From Demequina sediminis (GTDB lineage Bacteria; Actinomycetota; Actinomycetes; Actinomycetales; Demequinaceae), in assembly GCF_030296675.1 (NCBI RefSeq), contig NZ_AP027736.1:434001-498000 (forward strand): a stretch of DNA of 64,000 bases. The letters run 5' to 3'. A program made the position numbers and the translations under genes. Of this stretch, positions 20,202 to 29,968 are shown piece by piece. Numbering within the stretch: the first letter of the stretch is position 1; every line of letters starts with the position of its first letter. The notes beneath the pieces are model-generated. The model worked only from the letters and a program-made list of their open reading frames with translations. It searched no databases and was not told the DNA's origin.

Positions 20202-21365
20202 ATGACCCCCGCGACTCGTGTCCTGCAGCCGCTGCGCCTTGGCCCGCTCGAGGTCGACACTCCCGTGGTGCTCGCCCCGATGGCCGGCATCACCAACGCC
20301 GCGTTCCGGCGACTGTGCCGCGAGCACGGCGGCGGTCTGTACGTGGCCGAGATGGTGACCTCGCGCGCGCTCGTCGAGCGCACCCCCGAGTCGCTGCGCA
20401 TCATCGCTCACGACCCCGACGAGACGCCCCGGTCGGTGCAGGTCTACGGGGTGGACCCGGCGACGGTCGGCGCTGCGGTGCGCATGATCTGCGAGGAGGA
20501 CCGCGCGGATCACATCGACATGAATTTTGGCTGCCCGGTGCCCAAGGTGACGCGCAAGGGTGGCGGCGCGGTGCTGCCGTGGAAGCGGGACCTCTTCAAG
20601 GAGATCGTGCGTGCCGCGGTGCGCGAGGCCTCGCGCTTCGACATCCCCGTCACCGTCAAGATGCGCAAGGGGGTCGACGACGACCACCTCACGTACCTCG
20701 ACGCGGGACGCACCGCGGAGAAGGAGGGCGTCGCGGCCGTGGCGCTGCACGCGCGCACCGCGGCGGAGTACTACTCGGGGACCGCGGACTGGGACGCGAT
20801 CGCACGGCTCAAGGAGGCCGTCACGAGCATCCCCGTGCTGGGCAACGGGGACATCTGGCAGGCCGAGGACGCGGTGCGCATGGTCGAGCAGACCGGGTGT
20901 GACGGCGTGGTCGTGGGACGCGGCTGCATGGGGCGCCCGTGGCTGTTTGCCGATCTGCAGGCTGCGTTCGAGGGACGGCCCGAGCGGGTGCGGCCGGGGC
21001 TGCGCGTGGTCGCGGACACGATCTACCGCCACGGCGAGCTCATGGTGACGCACTTCGGCGCCGACGAGAACAAGGCGATGCGCGAGATCCGCAAGCACAT
21101 GTCCTGGTATCTCAAGGGTTACCCGGTCGGAGGAGAGGTGCGCCGCGCCTTGGGACTGGTCGAGACGCTCGCCGAGCTGCGCGGGCTGCTCGACTCGCTC
21201 GCGCTCGACACCGGGTATCCGGGCGAGGAGGCCGAGGGTCCGCGCGGCCGGCAGGGCTCGCCGCGCGTGCCCGCGTGTCCCGACGGATGGCTCGACACGC
21301 AGGACATCACTCCGGACCTCGAGGCCAGGCTGCGGGAGGCGGAGCTCAGCGTCTCGGGCGGGTAG
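20202..21365 (+). CDS. dusB: tRNA dihydrouridine synthase DusB
   Basis: FMN-dependent reduction of tRNA uridines. About 387 residues with the barrel start VVLAPMAGITNAAFRRLCREHG, the catalytic-Cys block MNFGCPVPKVTRKGGGAVL, TVKMRKG, ALHARTA and GNGDIW. The ATG at 20202 is 7 bases after GACAAT (20189-20194) with no ribosome site, so leaderless; an ATG at 20193 lies inside that box and is less likely. The stop codon lies inside a 16-bp tandem repeat. Confidence 0.95.
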   Translation: MTPATRVLQPLRLGPLEVDTPVVLAPMAGITNAAFRRLCREHGGGLYVAEMVTSRALVERTPESLRIIAHDPDETPRSVQVYGVDPATVGAAVRMICEEDRADHIDMNFGCPVPKVTRKGGGAVLPWKRDLFKEIVRAAVREASRFDIPVTVKMRKGVDDDHLTYLDAGRTAEKEGVAAVALHARTAAEYYSGTADWDAIARLKEAVTSIPVLGNGDIWQAEDAVRMVEQTGCDGVVVGRGCMGRPWLFADLQAAFEGRPERVRPGLRVVADTIYRHGELMVTHFGADENKAMREIRKHMSWYLKGYPVGGEVRRALGLVETLAELRGLLDSLALDTGYPGEEAEGPRGRQGSPRVPACPDGWLDTQDITPDLEARLREAELSVSGG

Positions 21366-21398
21366 GGGGTAGCGCGGGTAGGGGGTAGCGCGGGTAGG
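21360..21398. repeat. 16-bp tandem repeat over the dusB stop codon
   Basis: The unit GGGTAGGGGGTAGCGC is at 21360-21375 and 21376-21391, with a third partial copy to 21398. The first unit supplies the TAG stop of dusB, and later units repeat TAG in the same or another frame. A simple slippage-type repeat. Confidence 0.75.
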
Positions 21399-21453
21399 TC
21401 AGGTGGCGCGGGTGGCGGTTCCTGCTGTCGCACGCGCACGTTAGCGTGGACGC

Positions 21454-22026
21454 ATGAGCCGCATCCGCGCGTACCTGGCCGCCTCGCTCGACGGATTCGT
21501 CGCGGGACCTCATGACGAACTCGCGTGGCTCGAGGGTCGCGCTCCGGACGCGCCGCCGTTCGCCGTCGCGCCGTGGCGCGACACGAGCGACGAGGGCGTG
21601 CTCGAGTTCAGCGCCTTCCTCACGGGGGTCGGGTGCATCCTCATGGGCAGGCGGACGTATGACATCGTCGAGGGCTTCCCGGAGTGGCCGTACGGCGACG
21701 TGCCGATGCGCATCGCGACGCACCGGCCGCTCGACGCGCCCCACGCATGGGTCGAGCCGATCGAGGGCGACATCGCCGACCTCATCGCGCGCGCGAGCGA
21801 GGTTGCGGGGGAGGGCGATGTCTATGTCGACGGGGCCGCGCTGGTGCGCGAGACGCTCGAGGCGGGGCTGCTCGATCATCTGGTGCTGACGCTCGTGCCC
21901 ACGGTACTGGGGGACGGGATTTCGCTCTTCGGGGGGCTGACGGTGCCGGCCGAGATGACGGTCGAGCGGGTTGCGCGCTACGGCGACGGGCTGGTGCAGC
22001 TCCACCTCAGGCCGCGCGCCGACTAA
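21454..22026 (+). CDS. Dihydrofolate reductase-like (RibD C-terminal) family protein
   Basis: 190 residues. It begins SRIRAYLAASLDGFVAG, has GCILMGRRTYDIV (about 56-68), then DVYVDGAALVRETLEAGLLDHLVLTLVPTVLGDGISLFGG: the RibD C-terminal/DHFR-like fold, with an NADPH site near MGRRTY. Homologues are oxidoreductases of undefined substrate; a role as folate reductase is not implied. ATG is 6 bases after TAGCGT (21442-21447), a leaderless arrangement. Confidence 0.88.
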   Translation: MSRIRAYLAASLDGFVAGPHDELAWLEGRAPDAPPFAVAPWRDTSDEGVLEFSAFLTGVGCILMGRRTYDIVEGFPEWPYGDVPMRIATHRPLDAPHAWVEPIEGDIADLIARASEVAGEGDVYVDGAALVRETLEAGLLDHLVLTLVPTVLGDGISLFGGLTVPAEMTVERVARYGDGLVQLHLRPRAD

Positions 22027-22082
22027 CCCGCGGAGGGAGGCAGGGGCAGGGAGGTGGCCGGCGTCGCCGCTAGAGTCGGAGT

Positions 22083-23360
22083 GTGAGCGCCCTTCCCGAC
22101 GGCTATGCCGCATCCGATGTGGAGCGCTACGTGCAGGAGCCTCCCAAGCAGGCGCAACGCACGCCGTTCGAACGCGACCGCGCGCGCATCGTTCATGCGA
22201 GTGCGCTGCGCAGGCTCGGTGCCAAGACGCAGGTGCTGGGCGCGGGCACGGGCGACTTCGTTCGGACGCGTCTCACGCACACGCTCGAGGTGGCCCAGGT
22301 GGGGCGGAGCCTCGGCAAGATCCTGGGCTGCGACCCCGACGTGGTCGACGCCGCGTGCCTCGCCCATGACCTGGGACACCCGCCCTTCGGGCACAACGGG
22401 GAGCGCGCTCTCGACGAGGTGTCCCGGGAGATCGGCGGCTTCGAGGGCAACGCGCAGACCCTGCGCCTGCTCACGCGGCTCGAGCCCAAGTCCTTCGACC
22501 CCGTCACGGGGGAGAGCGTGGGGCTCAACCTCACGCGCGCCACGCTCGACGCGAGCGTCAAGTATCCGTGGACCGAGGACGCGACGCCCACGCGCCCCGA
22601 CGGCAGCCCCACGCGCAAGTTCGGCGTCTACGACGACGACCTGCCGGTGTTCCGCTGGCTGCGTGAGGGCGCCCCCGAGCGGGCGCAGAGCTTCGAGGCG
22701 CAGGTCATGGACCTCGCCGACGACATCTCGTACTCCGTGCACGACGTCGAGGACTCGGTGGTGCATCACACGGTGTCGCTCGGGGTGCTGCGCGACCATG
22801 GCAGGGCGCGCGAGATCGCGGCCCACGCGCGCCAGTGGTACGGGCGAGGGGAGCCGGAGGCGCTCATCGCCGCGCTCGACCGCCTGCGTGCGGAGCCGTG
22901 GTGGATGGACGAGTACGACGGCTCACACCGGGACCTCGCGCGGCTCAAGGACATGACGAGCCAGCTCATCGGGAGGCTCGTGGGCCGGATCGCCTCCGCG
23001 ACCCGCGAACGCTACGGCGACGGGCCGCTCACGCGACACCACGCGAGCCTCGTGATCCCCGAAGAGACCGCCGACGAGATCCTCATGCTCAAGGGCATCG
23101 CGGTGCACTTCCTCATGGCGCCGCGCGAGCGCAAGCACGCGTATCGCCAGCAGCGCCAGCGGCTCGCGGATCTGGTGGGTGCGCTGGTCGAGTTGGGCGA
23201 CGTCGCGCTCGAGCCTCACTTCGCGGCGATGTATCGGGAGGCGGCGGACGATGCCGCGCGCACCAGGGTGGTGATCGACCAGGTGGCGTCGCTCACCGAT
23301 AAGTCGGCATACGACTGGCACCACAGGTACGTGGCGCGGTCTCGCTCTCCACGGTCGTAG
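22083..23360 (+). CDS. dgt: Deoxyguanosinetriphosphate triphosphohydrolase-like protein
   Basis: 425-residue HD-domain dNTPase. The metal site is split between FVRTRLTHTLEVAQVGR and AHDLGHPPFGHNGE (HD at about residues 98-99), with LADDISYSVHDVED further on. It hydrolyses dNTPs to nucleoside and triphosphate. The order dusB-dgt-dnaG is common in actinobacteria; here five other genes lie before dnaG. GTG is 6 bases after TAGAGT (22071-22076). Confidence 0.95.
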   Translation: MSALPDGYAASDVERYVQEPPKQAQRTPFERDRARIVHASALRRLGAKTQVLGAGTGDFVRTRLTHTLEVAQVGRSLGKILGCDPDVVDAACLAHDLGHPPFGHNGERALDEVSREIGGFEGNAQTLRLLTRLEPKSFDPVTGESVGLNLTRATLDASVKYPWTEDATPTRPDGSPTRKFGVYDDDLPVFRWLREGAPERAQSFEAQVMDLADDISYSVHDVEDSVVHHTVSLGVLRDHGRAREIAAHARQWYGRGEPEALIAALDRLRAEPWWMDEYDGSHRDLARLKDMTSQLIGRLVGRIASATRERYGDGPLTRHHASLVIPEETADEILMLKGIAVHFLMAPRERKHAYRQQRQRLADLVGALVELGDVALEPHFAAMYREAADDAARTRVVIDQVASLTDKSAYDWHHRYVARSRSPRS

Positions 23361-23375
23361 CTGCCGCCCGAGGTC

Positions 23376-24404
23376 CTAGGAGCCGTCGGCCGCGTCGGCG
23401 GCGGAGTCGGCGGCCTGAGCGACCTCCTCGATCGCGGCGCGGCGCAGCAGGAAGCGGTGTTCCGCGAGCAGGGTGAGGACCACGATGCCGGCACCGACAA
23501 GGAGGGCGATCAGGGGTGCGGCGATCGACCCGGTGGGTGCGATCCTCGCCCCGTCCGCGTCCTGCCACGGCCACAGCGCGACCAGGCTGCCCGCCATGAC
23601 GCCGGTGAGGACCACGAGGGTGACACGGCGGTGGTGCTCCAGTAGCCACTGGAGTGCCTTGACGATGCTCACGAGACCGATCGCGCAGCCGAGCGCGAAC
23701 CACGCGAGGTAGCCCAGGTCGCGGTCGTTGACGGCCGCGAGGGTCGGCTCATACAGCCCGAAGGTGAGGAGCAGGAAGGACCCCGACAGTCCGGGCAGCA
23801 CGAGCGCCGAGACCGCGATCGCGGCCGCGGGCACCAGCACCAGTGGGGTGGGCTCGAGGCTTCCGCCCGGCAGCGAGACGATCACCGCGGTCGCGAGCGT
23901 GGCGATCACGGCGATCACCCACTCACGCGCCCTCCACGACCCGTCACGGCCGCGGCGGTCCTCGGAGGCGATCGCGTGGCGGTAGGGCACCGCGAGCGAG
24001 GCGAGTACGAGGCCGAGGAAGAGTCCCCTCATGGTCTCGGGGTGCTCGGTGATGAGGTCCTCCATGACGCGCGCCATGGTGACGAGCGCGATGACCATGC
24101 CGATGCCGATCGGCACGATGATCCCCCAGCGCACCCGCGAGAACTCGCGACCCGCCCGCGTCAGGCCCTTGCCGCGCAGGCCGTCCGTGACGGAGGTGCG
24201 GATGCCCGCGATGAGGTGTCCCGCGGAGGTCAGCAGCGTCTCGTAGACGCCAGTCATGAGCGCGATGGTGCCGCCGGAGACGCCGGGTACGGTCTCCGCA
24301 GTGCCGATCAGGCCTCCGCGCAGGAGGTCGAGCGCCACCAAGGCGGGGGTGCGGCGCGGAGTCGGCTCGCCTGCCTCGATGTCCGCGGTGTGAGGGGTTG
24401 TCAT
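23376..24404 (-). CDS. DUF368 family membrane protein
   Basis: About 342 residues with eight or nine predicted membrane helices. It has GLIGTAETVPGVSGGTIALMTGVYETLL (about 30-57) and a second inverted-topology copy VLPGLSGSFLLLTFGLYEPTL, the duplicated signature of DUF368. Some members have been proposed as undecaprenyl-phosphate flippases (PopT); that is family knowledge, not shown here. ATG overlaps the stop of the preceding membrane gene. Confidence 0.9.
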   Translation of the reverse strand: MTTPHTADIEAGEPTPRRTPALVALDLLRGGLIGTAETVPGVSGGTIALMTGVYETLLTSAGHLIAGIRTSVTDGLRGKGLTRAGREFSRVRWGIIVPIGIGMVIALVTMARVMEDLITEHPETMRGLFLGLVLASLAVPYRHAIASEDRRGRDGSWRAREWVIAVIATLATAVIVSLPGGSLEPTPLVLVPAAAIAVSALVLPGLSGSFLLLTFGLYEPTLAAVNDRDLGYLAWFALGCAIGLVSIVKALQWLLEHHRRVTLVVLTGVMAGSLVALWPWQDADGARIAPTGSIAAPLIALLVGAGIVVLTLLAEHRFLLRRAAIEEVAQAADSAADAADGS

Positions 24405-24805
24405 GACGGGTCCTTCCTGGCCGTGCGGGTGGCGTGTGCCGTGCGTTCGCGCACCAGCAGCACTAGGGCGATGATCGGCAGGAGCAGCGGCACCCAGCCA
24501 TAGGCCGAGCCGTAGCCGGTCCACACCGTCTCGTCGGGCCACCAGGACGGTTCCACGTAGCCGAGCGTGCCGACGATCACGACGCCGGCGAGCTCGACCA
24601 CGGTGCCCACCAACGCGACCCCCGCCCACCGCTTCCATAGCGCGAGCGCGATGACCGTGTAGAGCAGTGCTGACAGTCCTGACACGAGATAGGGGACGGG
24701 CGCGTCGGCGAGCTTGGTGGTGATCTGGACCGTCGACCGGCCGAGCGCCGCGAGGCCAAGCACCGAGTATGCGACGACCAGCGCGATGCGTGCGACGTAG
24801 TTCAC
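24401..24805 (-). CDS. Small integral membrane protein, unknown
   Basis: 134 residues with four predicted membrane helices (about residues 5-25, 40-60, 65-85 and 100-122), and a short basic C-terminus. No family recognised with confidence. GTG start overlaps the (repaired) stop of the upstream membrane gene, and its stop overlaps the DUF368 start, so it belongs to a four-gene minus-strand operon. Confidence 0.8.
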   Translation of the reverse strand: MNYVARIALVVAYSVLGLAALGRSTVQITTKLADAPVPYLVSGLSALLYTVIALALWKRWAGVALVGTVVELAGVVIVGTLGYVEPSWWPDETVWTGYGSAYGWVPLLLPIIALVLLVRERTAHATRTARKDPS

Positions 24806-25223
24806 GCGCCCCCTCGACGATGATGATGACGCGCCACACCACGACGGCGAGGGCGATCGCGACGATCACCGCCGAGGCGGCATCGACGCGGGCGATCTGG
24901 TCGGGCGCGAGGACGGGCCGGGTGGGATCGGGATCCGCGGCGGCGGCCTCGGGTGTGCCTAGCCGGCCGATTCCCAGCAGGGCGAGCAGCGCGAGCGACG
25001 CCATCAGGTAGCCGAGCGTGAGCACGAGCCCAGCGTCGACGCCCGTGAGGAGCAGCACGACGACTGCGATGAGGTGGATGACCGTGGCCGCATAGGTCGC
25101 CGGGATGGCAAGGAGCACCGCCCGGTGAGCATTCGGCCAGATCAGCGTGACGATGCCTGCCAGTGCGAGCGCGGCGCAGACCACGAGCACCAGCGGGACG
25201 ATCACCGCGGTGTAGACACCCAC
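24802..25223 (-). CDS. Integral membrane protein, unknown (frameshift at its 3' end)
   Basis: About 139 residues with four membrane helices: residues 5-28, 35-55, 62-85 and, after a soluble stretch with DPTRPVLAPDQIARVDAASA, 113-135. As given, the frame runs on past its proper end. Adding one C to the C5 run at 24809-24813 (G on the coding strand) makes it finish VEGGA-stop, with TGA overlapping the next GTG start, as with its operon neighbours. Function unknown. Confidence 0.75.
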
Positions 25224-25227
25224 GTGA

Positions 25228-25682
25228 TCAGCCCTGCTGCGCCGCCTGCTGCACGCGCATCGGCAGTCGCGTCATCTCTTCGCCGTCGACGCTGATGACC
25301 CACGAGAACAGGCGGGGCTTGTCGAAGCGGAGCCCGTCGATGGTGAACGCGAAGCTCGCGACCTGCTCGTCGCCGTCCACGAGGTGCGGGGGCGACCCAC
25401 CGTGAACTCGCCACCCATGGCGCGCACGGGGGCGGGCTTGCCGTCCTCGTCGGGACGGATCCCGATCGGGTACTCGACGCCGTCCTCGGTGAGCAGCTTG
25501 AGCTCGAACTGGTGCGCACGGTTGGTCTCGGTGAAGGGCACGTGCACGATCGCGCCGACCGAAAGGCGGCGGTGCACGGCAGGGAAGCCGCGCACAAAGA
25601 TGATGTTCCACCCCGCGCCCAGCGCGTAGATCTTGTTCTGCACGACCTCAGCCGAGTCGGCGAGGAATGCGTCCACTCTCAC
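25228..25682 (-). CDS. DUF6941-like protein (frameshifted in this sequence)
   Basis: About 151 residues, soluble, beta-rich. RVDAFLADSAEVVQNKIYALGAGWN and VGAIVHVPFTETNRAHQFELKLLTEDG resemble DUF6941 proteins, recalled from memory only. The frame breaks at the G5 run 25388-25392; adding one base gives EFTVGRPPHLVDGDEQVASFAF and continues to the stop at 25228. GTG start follows an AAAGGA site. First gene of the operon with two membrane proteins and DUF368. Function unknown. Confidence 0.7.
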
Positions 25683-25770
25683 AGCAGCCAGTCCTTTCGT
25701 GGGGGGCGGGTCCAGCCTAGCGCGCGCCGCGCGGGCGGCCCGCGCGAGGGGGCGGGGAGGCGCGGCTCGA

Positions 25771-27312
25771 CTACGCGTACGCAGGCGCATGGGCGACGAT
25801 GCCTGGCGAACCTGGCTGAGTGAGGTGGCGGGGTGCGTGGAAGCGGGCGCGGCCTCCTTGGCGGGGTGTCTGGAGCGGGTCGATGCTTGCGGGTGGGGTG
25901 AACCAGACTTCGGTGGTGGTGGCGTGGATGGTCCAGCCTTGGTGGTGGATCGTGTGGTGGCAGTGGCGGCACAGCAGGACGCCGTTGGCGATGGAGGTGA
26001 TCCCGAGGTCGCGGCTCCACCATTCGATGTGGTGGACCTCTGCCCAGCCTGGTGGAGCTCCGCAGAAGGCGCAGCCGCCGTCGCGTTCGATGAGGGCGAG
26101 CCGTTGAGCCGTGGTGAACAGGCGGCGTTTGCGTCCCCAGTCGAGCAGTTCGCTGTGGGAGCCCAGCACGGCGGGGATGACGTGAGCATTGGCGGCCATG
26201 CGGCGTGCGGTGGAGATGTCGATCGCGTGAGAGGTGCCGTCGATCTCGGCGTTGCCCAGCCCGGTGTGGAGGTCTGTCTCATGGACGCGGACGACGACCG
26301 TAGTCGACGCGAGCGGGAGGTCGGTGGCGGTGCAGGCGAGCGCGTGGCGGGCGAGGTCCGCGAGGGCATCGGCGCGCATCTGGGCGGCTGTTCTGGTCGT
26401 GGCTGTTGTGGTGGCGGCTGTCTTGGTGGCGGGTGTTCCTGCGCGGGCGGTGGTGTCGGCACTGGTGTCGCTGGTGGTGTCGGTGGCGATGTTGTCGCGG
26501 GCGCGGCGCATCGCGTCGCTGACGAGGGCGTCGAGGGCGGCGCGGACGGGGGCGGCGGTTTCGGGGTCGAGGCGTGCGTCGATGGCGAGCATGCCGTCGC
26601 GGTCCTCCCACAGGTGGAGGTAGCGGTTCGCGCGCAGGCGTTCGAGGGTGGCGGGAGTCGTGTCGACCGTGAGCGCGGTGCGGAAGTGGGTGACGATGCG
26701 GCCGAACGTGGTCGCTGTCAGCCCGGGCGCGCGAGAGACGAGGTCGCGTTCGGCGCTCCGAAGACGCTCGGTGGGGATGGTCTCGGGCAGGGCGTCGAGC
26801 ATGGACGTGATGGTGCTCGCGCAGTCGACGGAGAGTTCGCGAGAGTTCAGCGCCTCCGCCACGTGTGGATGGTGGCCGAGTTCACCGTCGGACGCGGGCT
26901 CATGGGTGAGCACCCGTCCCACGTCGAGCAGCCGGCCGGCGTGGGCGCGCGTGGAGCCCAGGACGGAGGCGATCATGTCGACGGTCCCGCGGTGTCCCAG
27001 GCGGCGCGCCACACCGCCATCGGGCTCGGTGTCGCCGTGGCGTTCGATCGCGCACGCTACCTCGGCCAGGAGGAGGTCGACCTCCCGGGCGAGTTGCCCG
27101 GCGATCTGAGCCCGCGCCGCGAGCACCGCCGCATCCACGCCCACGCCGTTGTGCCCGTCCCGCCCGTCCCGCCCGTCAGGCCCGCCAGACCCCCGCGCGG
27201 CATCCCGCACCCCGGCCACCGCCGCGATCGCCACCGCGCACGCGGCCGAGAACGCATCCACCACGACGGCAGCGCCGCCGGGTTCGCGATCGAGAAGGCC
27301 CGAAATGTCCAT
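25771..27312 (-). CDS. DUF222 domain protein with HNH endonuclease domain
   Basis: 513 residues. The N-terminal DUF222 region (about 1-330) includes a helical LARHLGHRGTVDM-like stretch. A Thr/Ala low-complexity run lies at about 285-315. The C-terminal HNH motif has CAFCGAPPGWAEVHHIEWWS, GITSIANGVLLCRHCHHTIHH. Such proteins are abundant, multi-copy and mobile-like in actinobacteria; their targets are unknown. ATG at 27312 is preferred to earlier in-frame starts because DUF222 proteins begin about here. Divergent from dnaG. Confidence 0.88.
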   Translation of the reverse strand: MDISGLLDREPGGAAVVVDAFSAACAVAIAAVAGVRDAARGSGGPDGRDGRDGHNGVGVDAAVLAARAQIAGQLAREVDLLLAEVACAIERHGDTEPDGGVARRLGHRGTVDMIASVLGSTRAHAGRLLDVGRVLTHEPASDGELGHHPHVAEALNSRELSVDCASTITSMLDALPETIPTERLRSAERDLVSRAPGLTATTFGRIVTHFRTALTVDTTPATLERLRANRYLHLWEDRDGMLAIDARLDPETAAPVRAALDALVSDAMRRARDNIATDTTSDTSADTTARAGTPATKTAATTTATTRTAAQMRADALADLARHALACTATDLPLASTTVVVRVHETDLHTGLGNAEIDGTSHAIDISTARRMAANAHVIPAVLGSHSELLDWGRKRRLFTTAQRLALIERDGGCAFCGAPPGWAEVHHIEWWSRDLGITSIANGVLLCRHCHHTIHHQGWTIHATTTEVWFTPPASIDPLQTPRQGGRARFHAPRHLTQPGSPGIVAHAPAYA

Positions 27313-27482
27313 GGCTTCATCCCACCACCAGGGTCCGACAATCGGGACAAAAGGGACCCAAGGAGCCTGTGGAAAGTCATAATGGGACCCGCATACCTGG
27401 GAGAACGTCGCGAAGTCCCGCCCGGACCCGGCCCCCTCCACCGCGCCACGGCATCGTCCCCACGCCCGAGTAGTCTGAGCCC

Positions 27483-29469
27483 GTGGCAGGGACGATCAAT
27501 AGGGATGACATCGCGGCGGTCCGCGAACGCGCCCCGATCGAGGAGATCGTGGGCCAGCACGTCTCGCTCAAGTCTGCCGGCGTGGGCTCGCTCAAGGGCC
27601 TGTGCCCGTTCCACGACGAGCGCTCGCCGTCCTTCCACGTGCGCCCCGCCGCGGGCCGCTGGCACTGCTTCGGATGCGGCGAGGGCGGCGACGTCATCGA
27701 GTTCGTCATGCGCATGGACGGCCTGCCGTTCGCGGAGGCGGTCGAATACCTCGCGGAACGCGCCGGAGTGACCCTGCGCTATGAGTCCGGCGCCCCCGCG
27801 GATCCGAGTCGGGCGCGGGCATGCGCCGCCGCCTGCTCGAGGCCCACAGGATCGCCGCCGAGTACTTCGCCGAGCAGCTCGCGAGCCCCGAGGCCCGCAT
27901 CGCGCGCGACTTCCTGCGCGAGCGCGGCTTCGACCGCGAGGCCGCGCAGATGTTCGGCTGCGGATACGCACCGCAGGGCTGGTCGCACCTCACGGAGCAC
28001 CTGCGCGGCAAGAACTTTACGGAGGCCGAGCTCAAGGCATCGGGCCTGGTGTCCGAGGGTCAGCGCGGCATCTACGACCGCTTCCGCGGGCGCCTTGTAT
28101 GGCCCATCAGGGAGGTCACGGGCGACGTCATCGGCTTCGGGGCGCGCCGCCTGCACGAGGACGACCAAGGCCCCAAGTACCTCAACACCCCCGAGACGCA
28201 GCTCTACAAGAAGGCGCACGTCCTGTACGGCCTCGACCTCGCGAAGGGCACGATCCGCTCGGAGCGCACCGCGGTGGTGGTTGAGGGCTACACCGATGTC
28301 ATGGCCTGCCACCTCGCGGGCGTCACCAATGCCGTCGCGACGTGCGGCACCGCGTTCGGCGAGGACCACGTCAAGGTGGTGCGACGCCTCATGGGCGACA
28401 CGGGCCAGGCGCAGCTCAAGGTCGGCTCGACCGGCGCCAAGGTGATCTTCACGTTCGATGGCGACGAGGCCGGCCAGAACGCCGCGCTCAAGTCCTTCGC
28501 GCTCGACCAGCAATTCCTCGCGCAGACCTTTGTCGCGGTCGATCCCGAGGGCCTGGACCCGTGCGACATTCGTCAGCGCGATGGCGACGATGCCGTGCGT
28601 CGTCTCATGGACCGTCGCGTCCCGCTGTTCGAGTTTGTGATTCGCGCCGCGCTCGCGCAGCACGACCTCGAGACCCCCGAGGGGCGGGTGGCGGCGCTGC
28701 GCACCGCGGTGCCGATCGTGTCGCAGATTCGCGACCGCGCGCTGCGGCCCGAGTACGCGCGGCGCCTCGCGGGATGGCTGGGCATGGAACCGGCCGATGT
28801 CGTGGGCGCCGTCTCGCGTGCCAGCCGCCAGTCCGGTGGCCGGGCGGGCGGATCCTCGGGCGGGCCCGGTGGCGCGCAGGGCCAGCCCGGCGGCCCCCAG
28901 GGGCGTCAGGGCGGCCCGCCGCCCCAGCATCGTTCCGACGAACCCCCGCCGATCGACCCGGAGACCGGCCAGATCGCGACCGTGGTCGCGTCGCGGCCCA
29001 ACCCTCGCGACCCGGTCGTGCGCGCGGAGGCGCTCGCGTTGGGTGCGCTGTTGCAGGCCCAGCGGGCGATCGCGGGTGACGGCCCGGCGATGCAGATCGT
29101 GAGCGAGTTGTCGCGCGCGGCCTTCACCGCGCCGCAGTATGCGCAGATCTTCGACGCGATGGTCGCGGTCGGGGGACCGGGGAGGCCCCGGCGGACTGGG
29201 TGGGCGCGGTGATCGAGCAGGTGGGTCCCGAGCTCGCCTCGCTGGTCTCGCAGCTCGCCGTCACGCCGCTGCCGCACGACAAACTGGCGGAGGAGGCCGC
29301 GTATGCGCGGTCCGTGCTCGCGCGGCTCCTGGACCTGAGCCTGACGCGCCAGGCTGCGGACCTGCGCGGCCGCATGCAGCGCGCAGGCGAGGGGACTCCC
29401 GCGGCGCAGGAGGCGTTCGCGGAGATGATCCGGCTGGAGACGCGCAGGCGGCAGCTCCGCGAGGGCTGA
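27483..29469 (+). CDS. dnaG: DNA primase DnaG (two frameshifts in this sequence)
   Basis: Synthesises RNA primers for replication. About 662 residues when repaired. CHC2 zinc finger CPFH ... CFGC (about residues 40-65), TOPRIM domain with VVVEGYTDVMACHLAGV and FTFDGDEAGQNAALK, then a Gly/Gln/Pro-rich linker and the C-terminal DnaB-binding region. The first break is at C5 27793-27797 (repair gives SGAPRGSESGAGMRRRLLEAH); the second at G5 29171-29175 (repair gives VGGTGEAPADWVGAVIEQ). GTG lies 6 bases after TAGTCT (27471-27476), leaderless. Confidence 0.95.
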
Positions 29470-29490
29470 CGAGCGGGAGAGGGGTGCGCG

Positions 29491-29870
29491 ATGTCGCAAC
29501 GAGTCTCGGTGGTGACGCTCGGGGTCGCGGATCTCGGCCGGTCGAGGCGCTTCTACGAGGCCTGGGGCTGGACGGCGCGGCAGATTTGGCGGCTGACCAG
29601 GCGCGACCCGGCGCGGCGCTGGGCACGGGCGCGATCGCGCTCGCGCAGAACTACCCCTCGGAGGCGGAGGTGGATCGTGTCTTCGAGGCTGCTCTCGCGG
29701 CCGGAGGGACGATGCTTAAGCGGCCTCAGGCGGCCGAGTGGGGTGGGTACTCGGGCTACGTCGCGGACCCCGACGGGCACCCGTGGGAGCTGGCGGTCAA
29801 TCCGTTCGGGGATCTCGAGGCAGATGGATCGGTGACCATTCCGGTGGATGCGGGACCGGTGGGAGAGTAG
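29491..29870 (+). pseudogene. VOC/glyoxalase-family protein with internal deletion
   Basis: The start (SVVTLGVADLGRSRRFYEAWGW, from the ATG at 29491) and the end (GAIALAQNYPSEAEVDRVFEAALAAGG ... WGGYSGYVADPDGHPWELAVNPFGD, to 29870) are in different frames, and both are typical of VOC-superfamily glyoxalase-like proteins. Between them roughly 30 residues that normally hold the first metal-ligand strand (the FFQAGG-like part) are missing, near 29575-29600. A one-base repair cannot restore it. Either a true pseudogene or a larger assembly deletion. Confidence 0.65.
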
Positions 29871-29938
29871 GGCCGCTGGGCGTCACGCCCGGTGCCGTGA
29901 TGCGCGTCTCCGCGGGGCGATGCTGCCCGGACATGCGA

Positions 29939-29964
29939 AGAGCCGGCCCCGAAGGACCGGCTCT
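29939..29964 (-). terminator. Terminator of tRNA-Asn
   Basis: AGAGCCGG (29939-29946) pairs with CCGGCTCT (29957-29964) around a 10-base loop. On the minus strand it begins 4 bases after the 3' end of tRNA-Asn and is followed by TTC, so it is well placed to end that transcript. Confidence 0.75.
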
Positions 29965-29968
29965 CAAG

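Noticed and set aside
25771-27312. DUF222/HNH gene as an active mobile element
   Set aside because: No terminal repeats, target duplication or transposase seen; a stand-alone multi-copy family gene.
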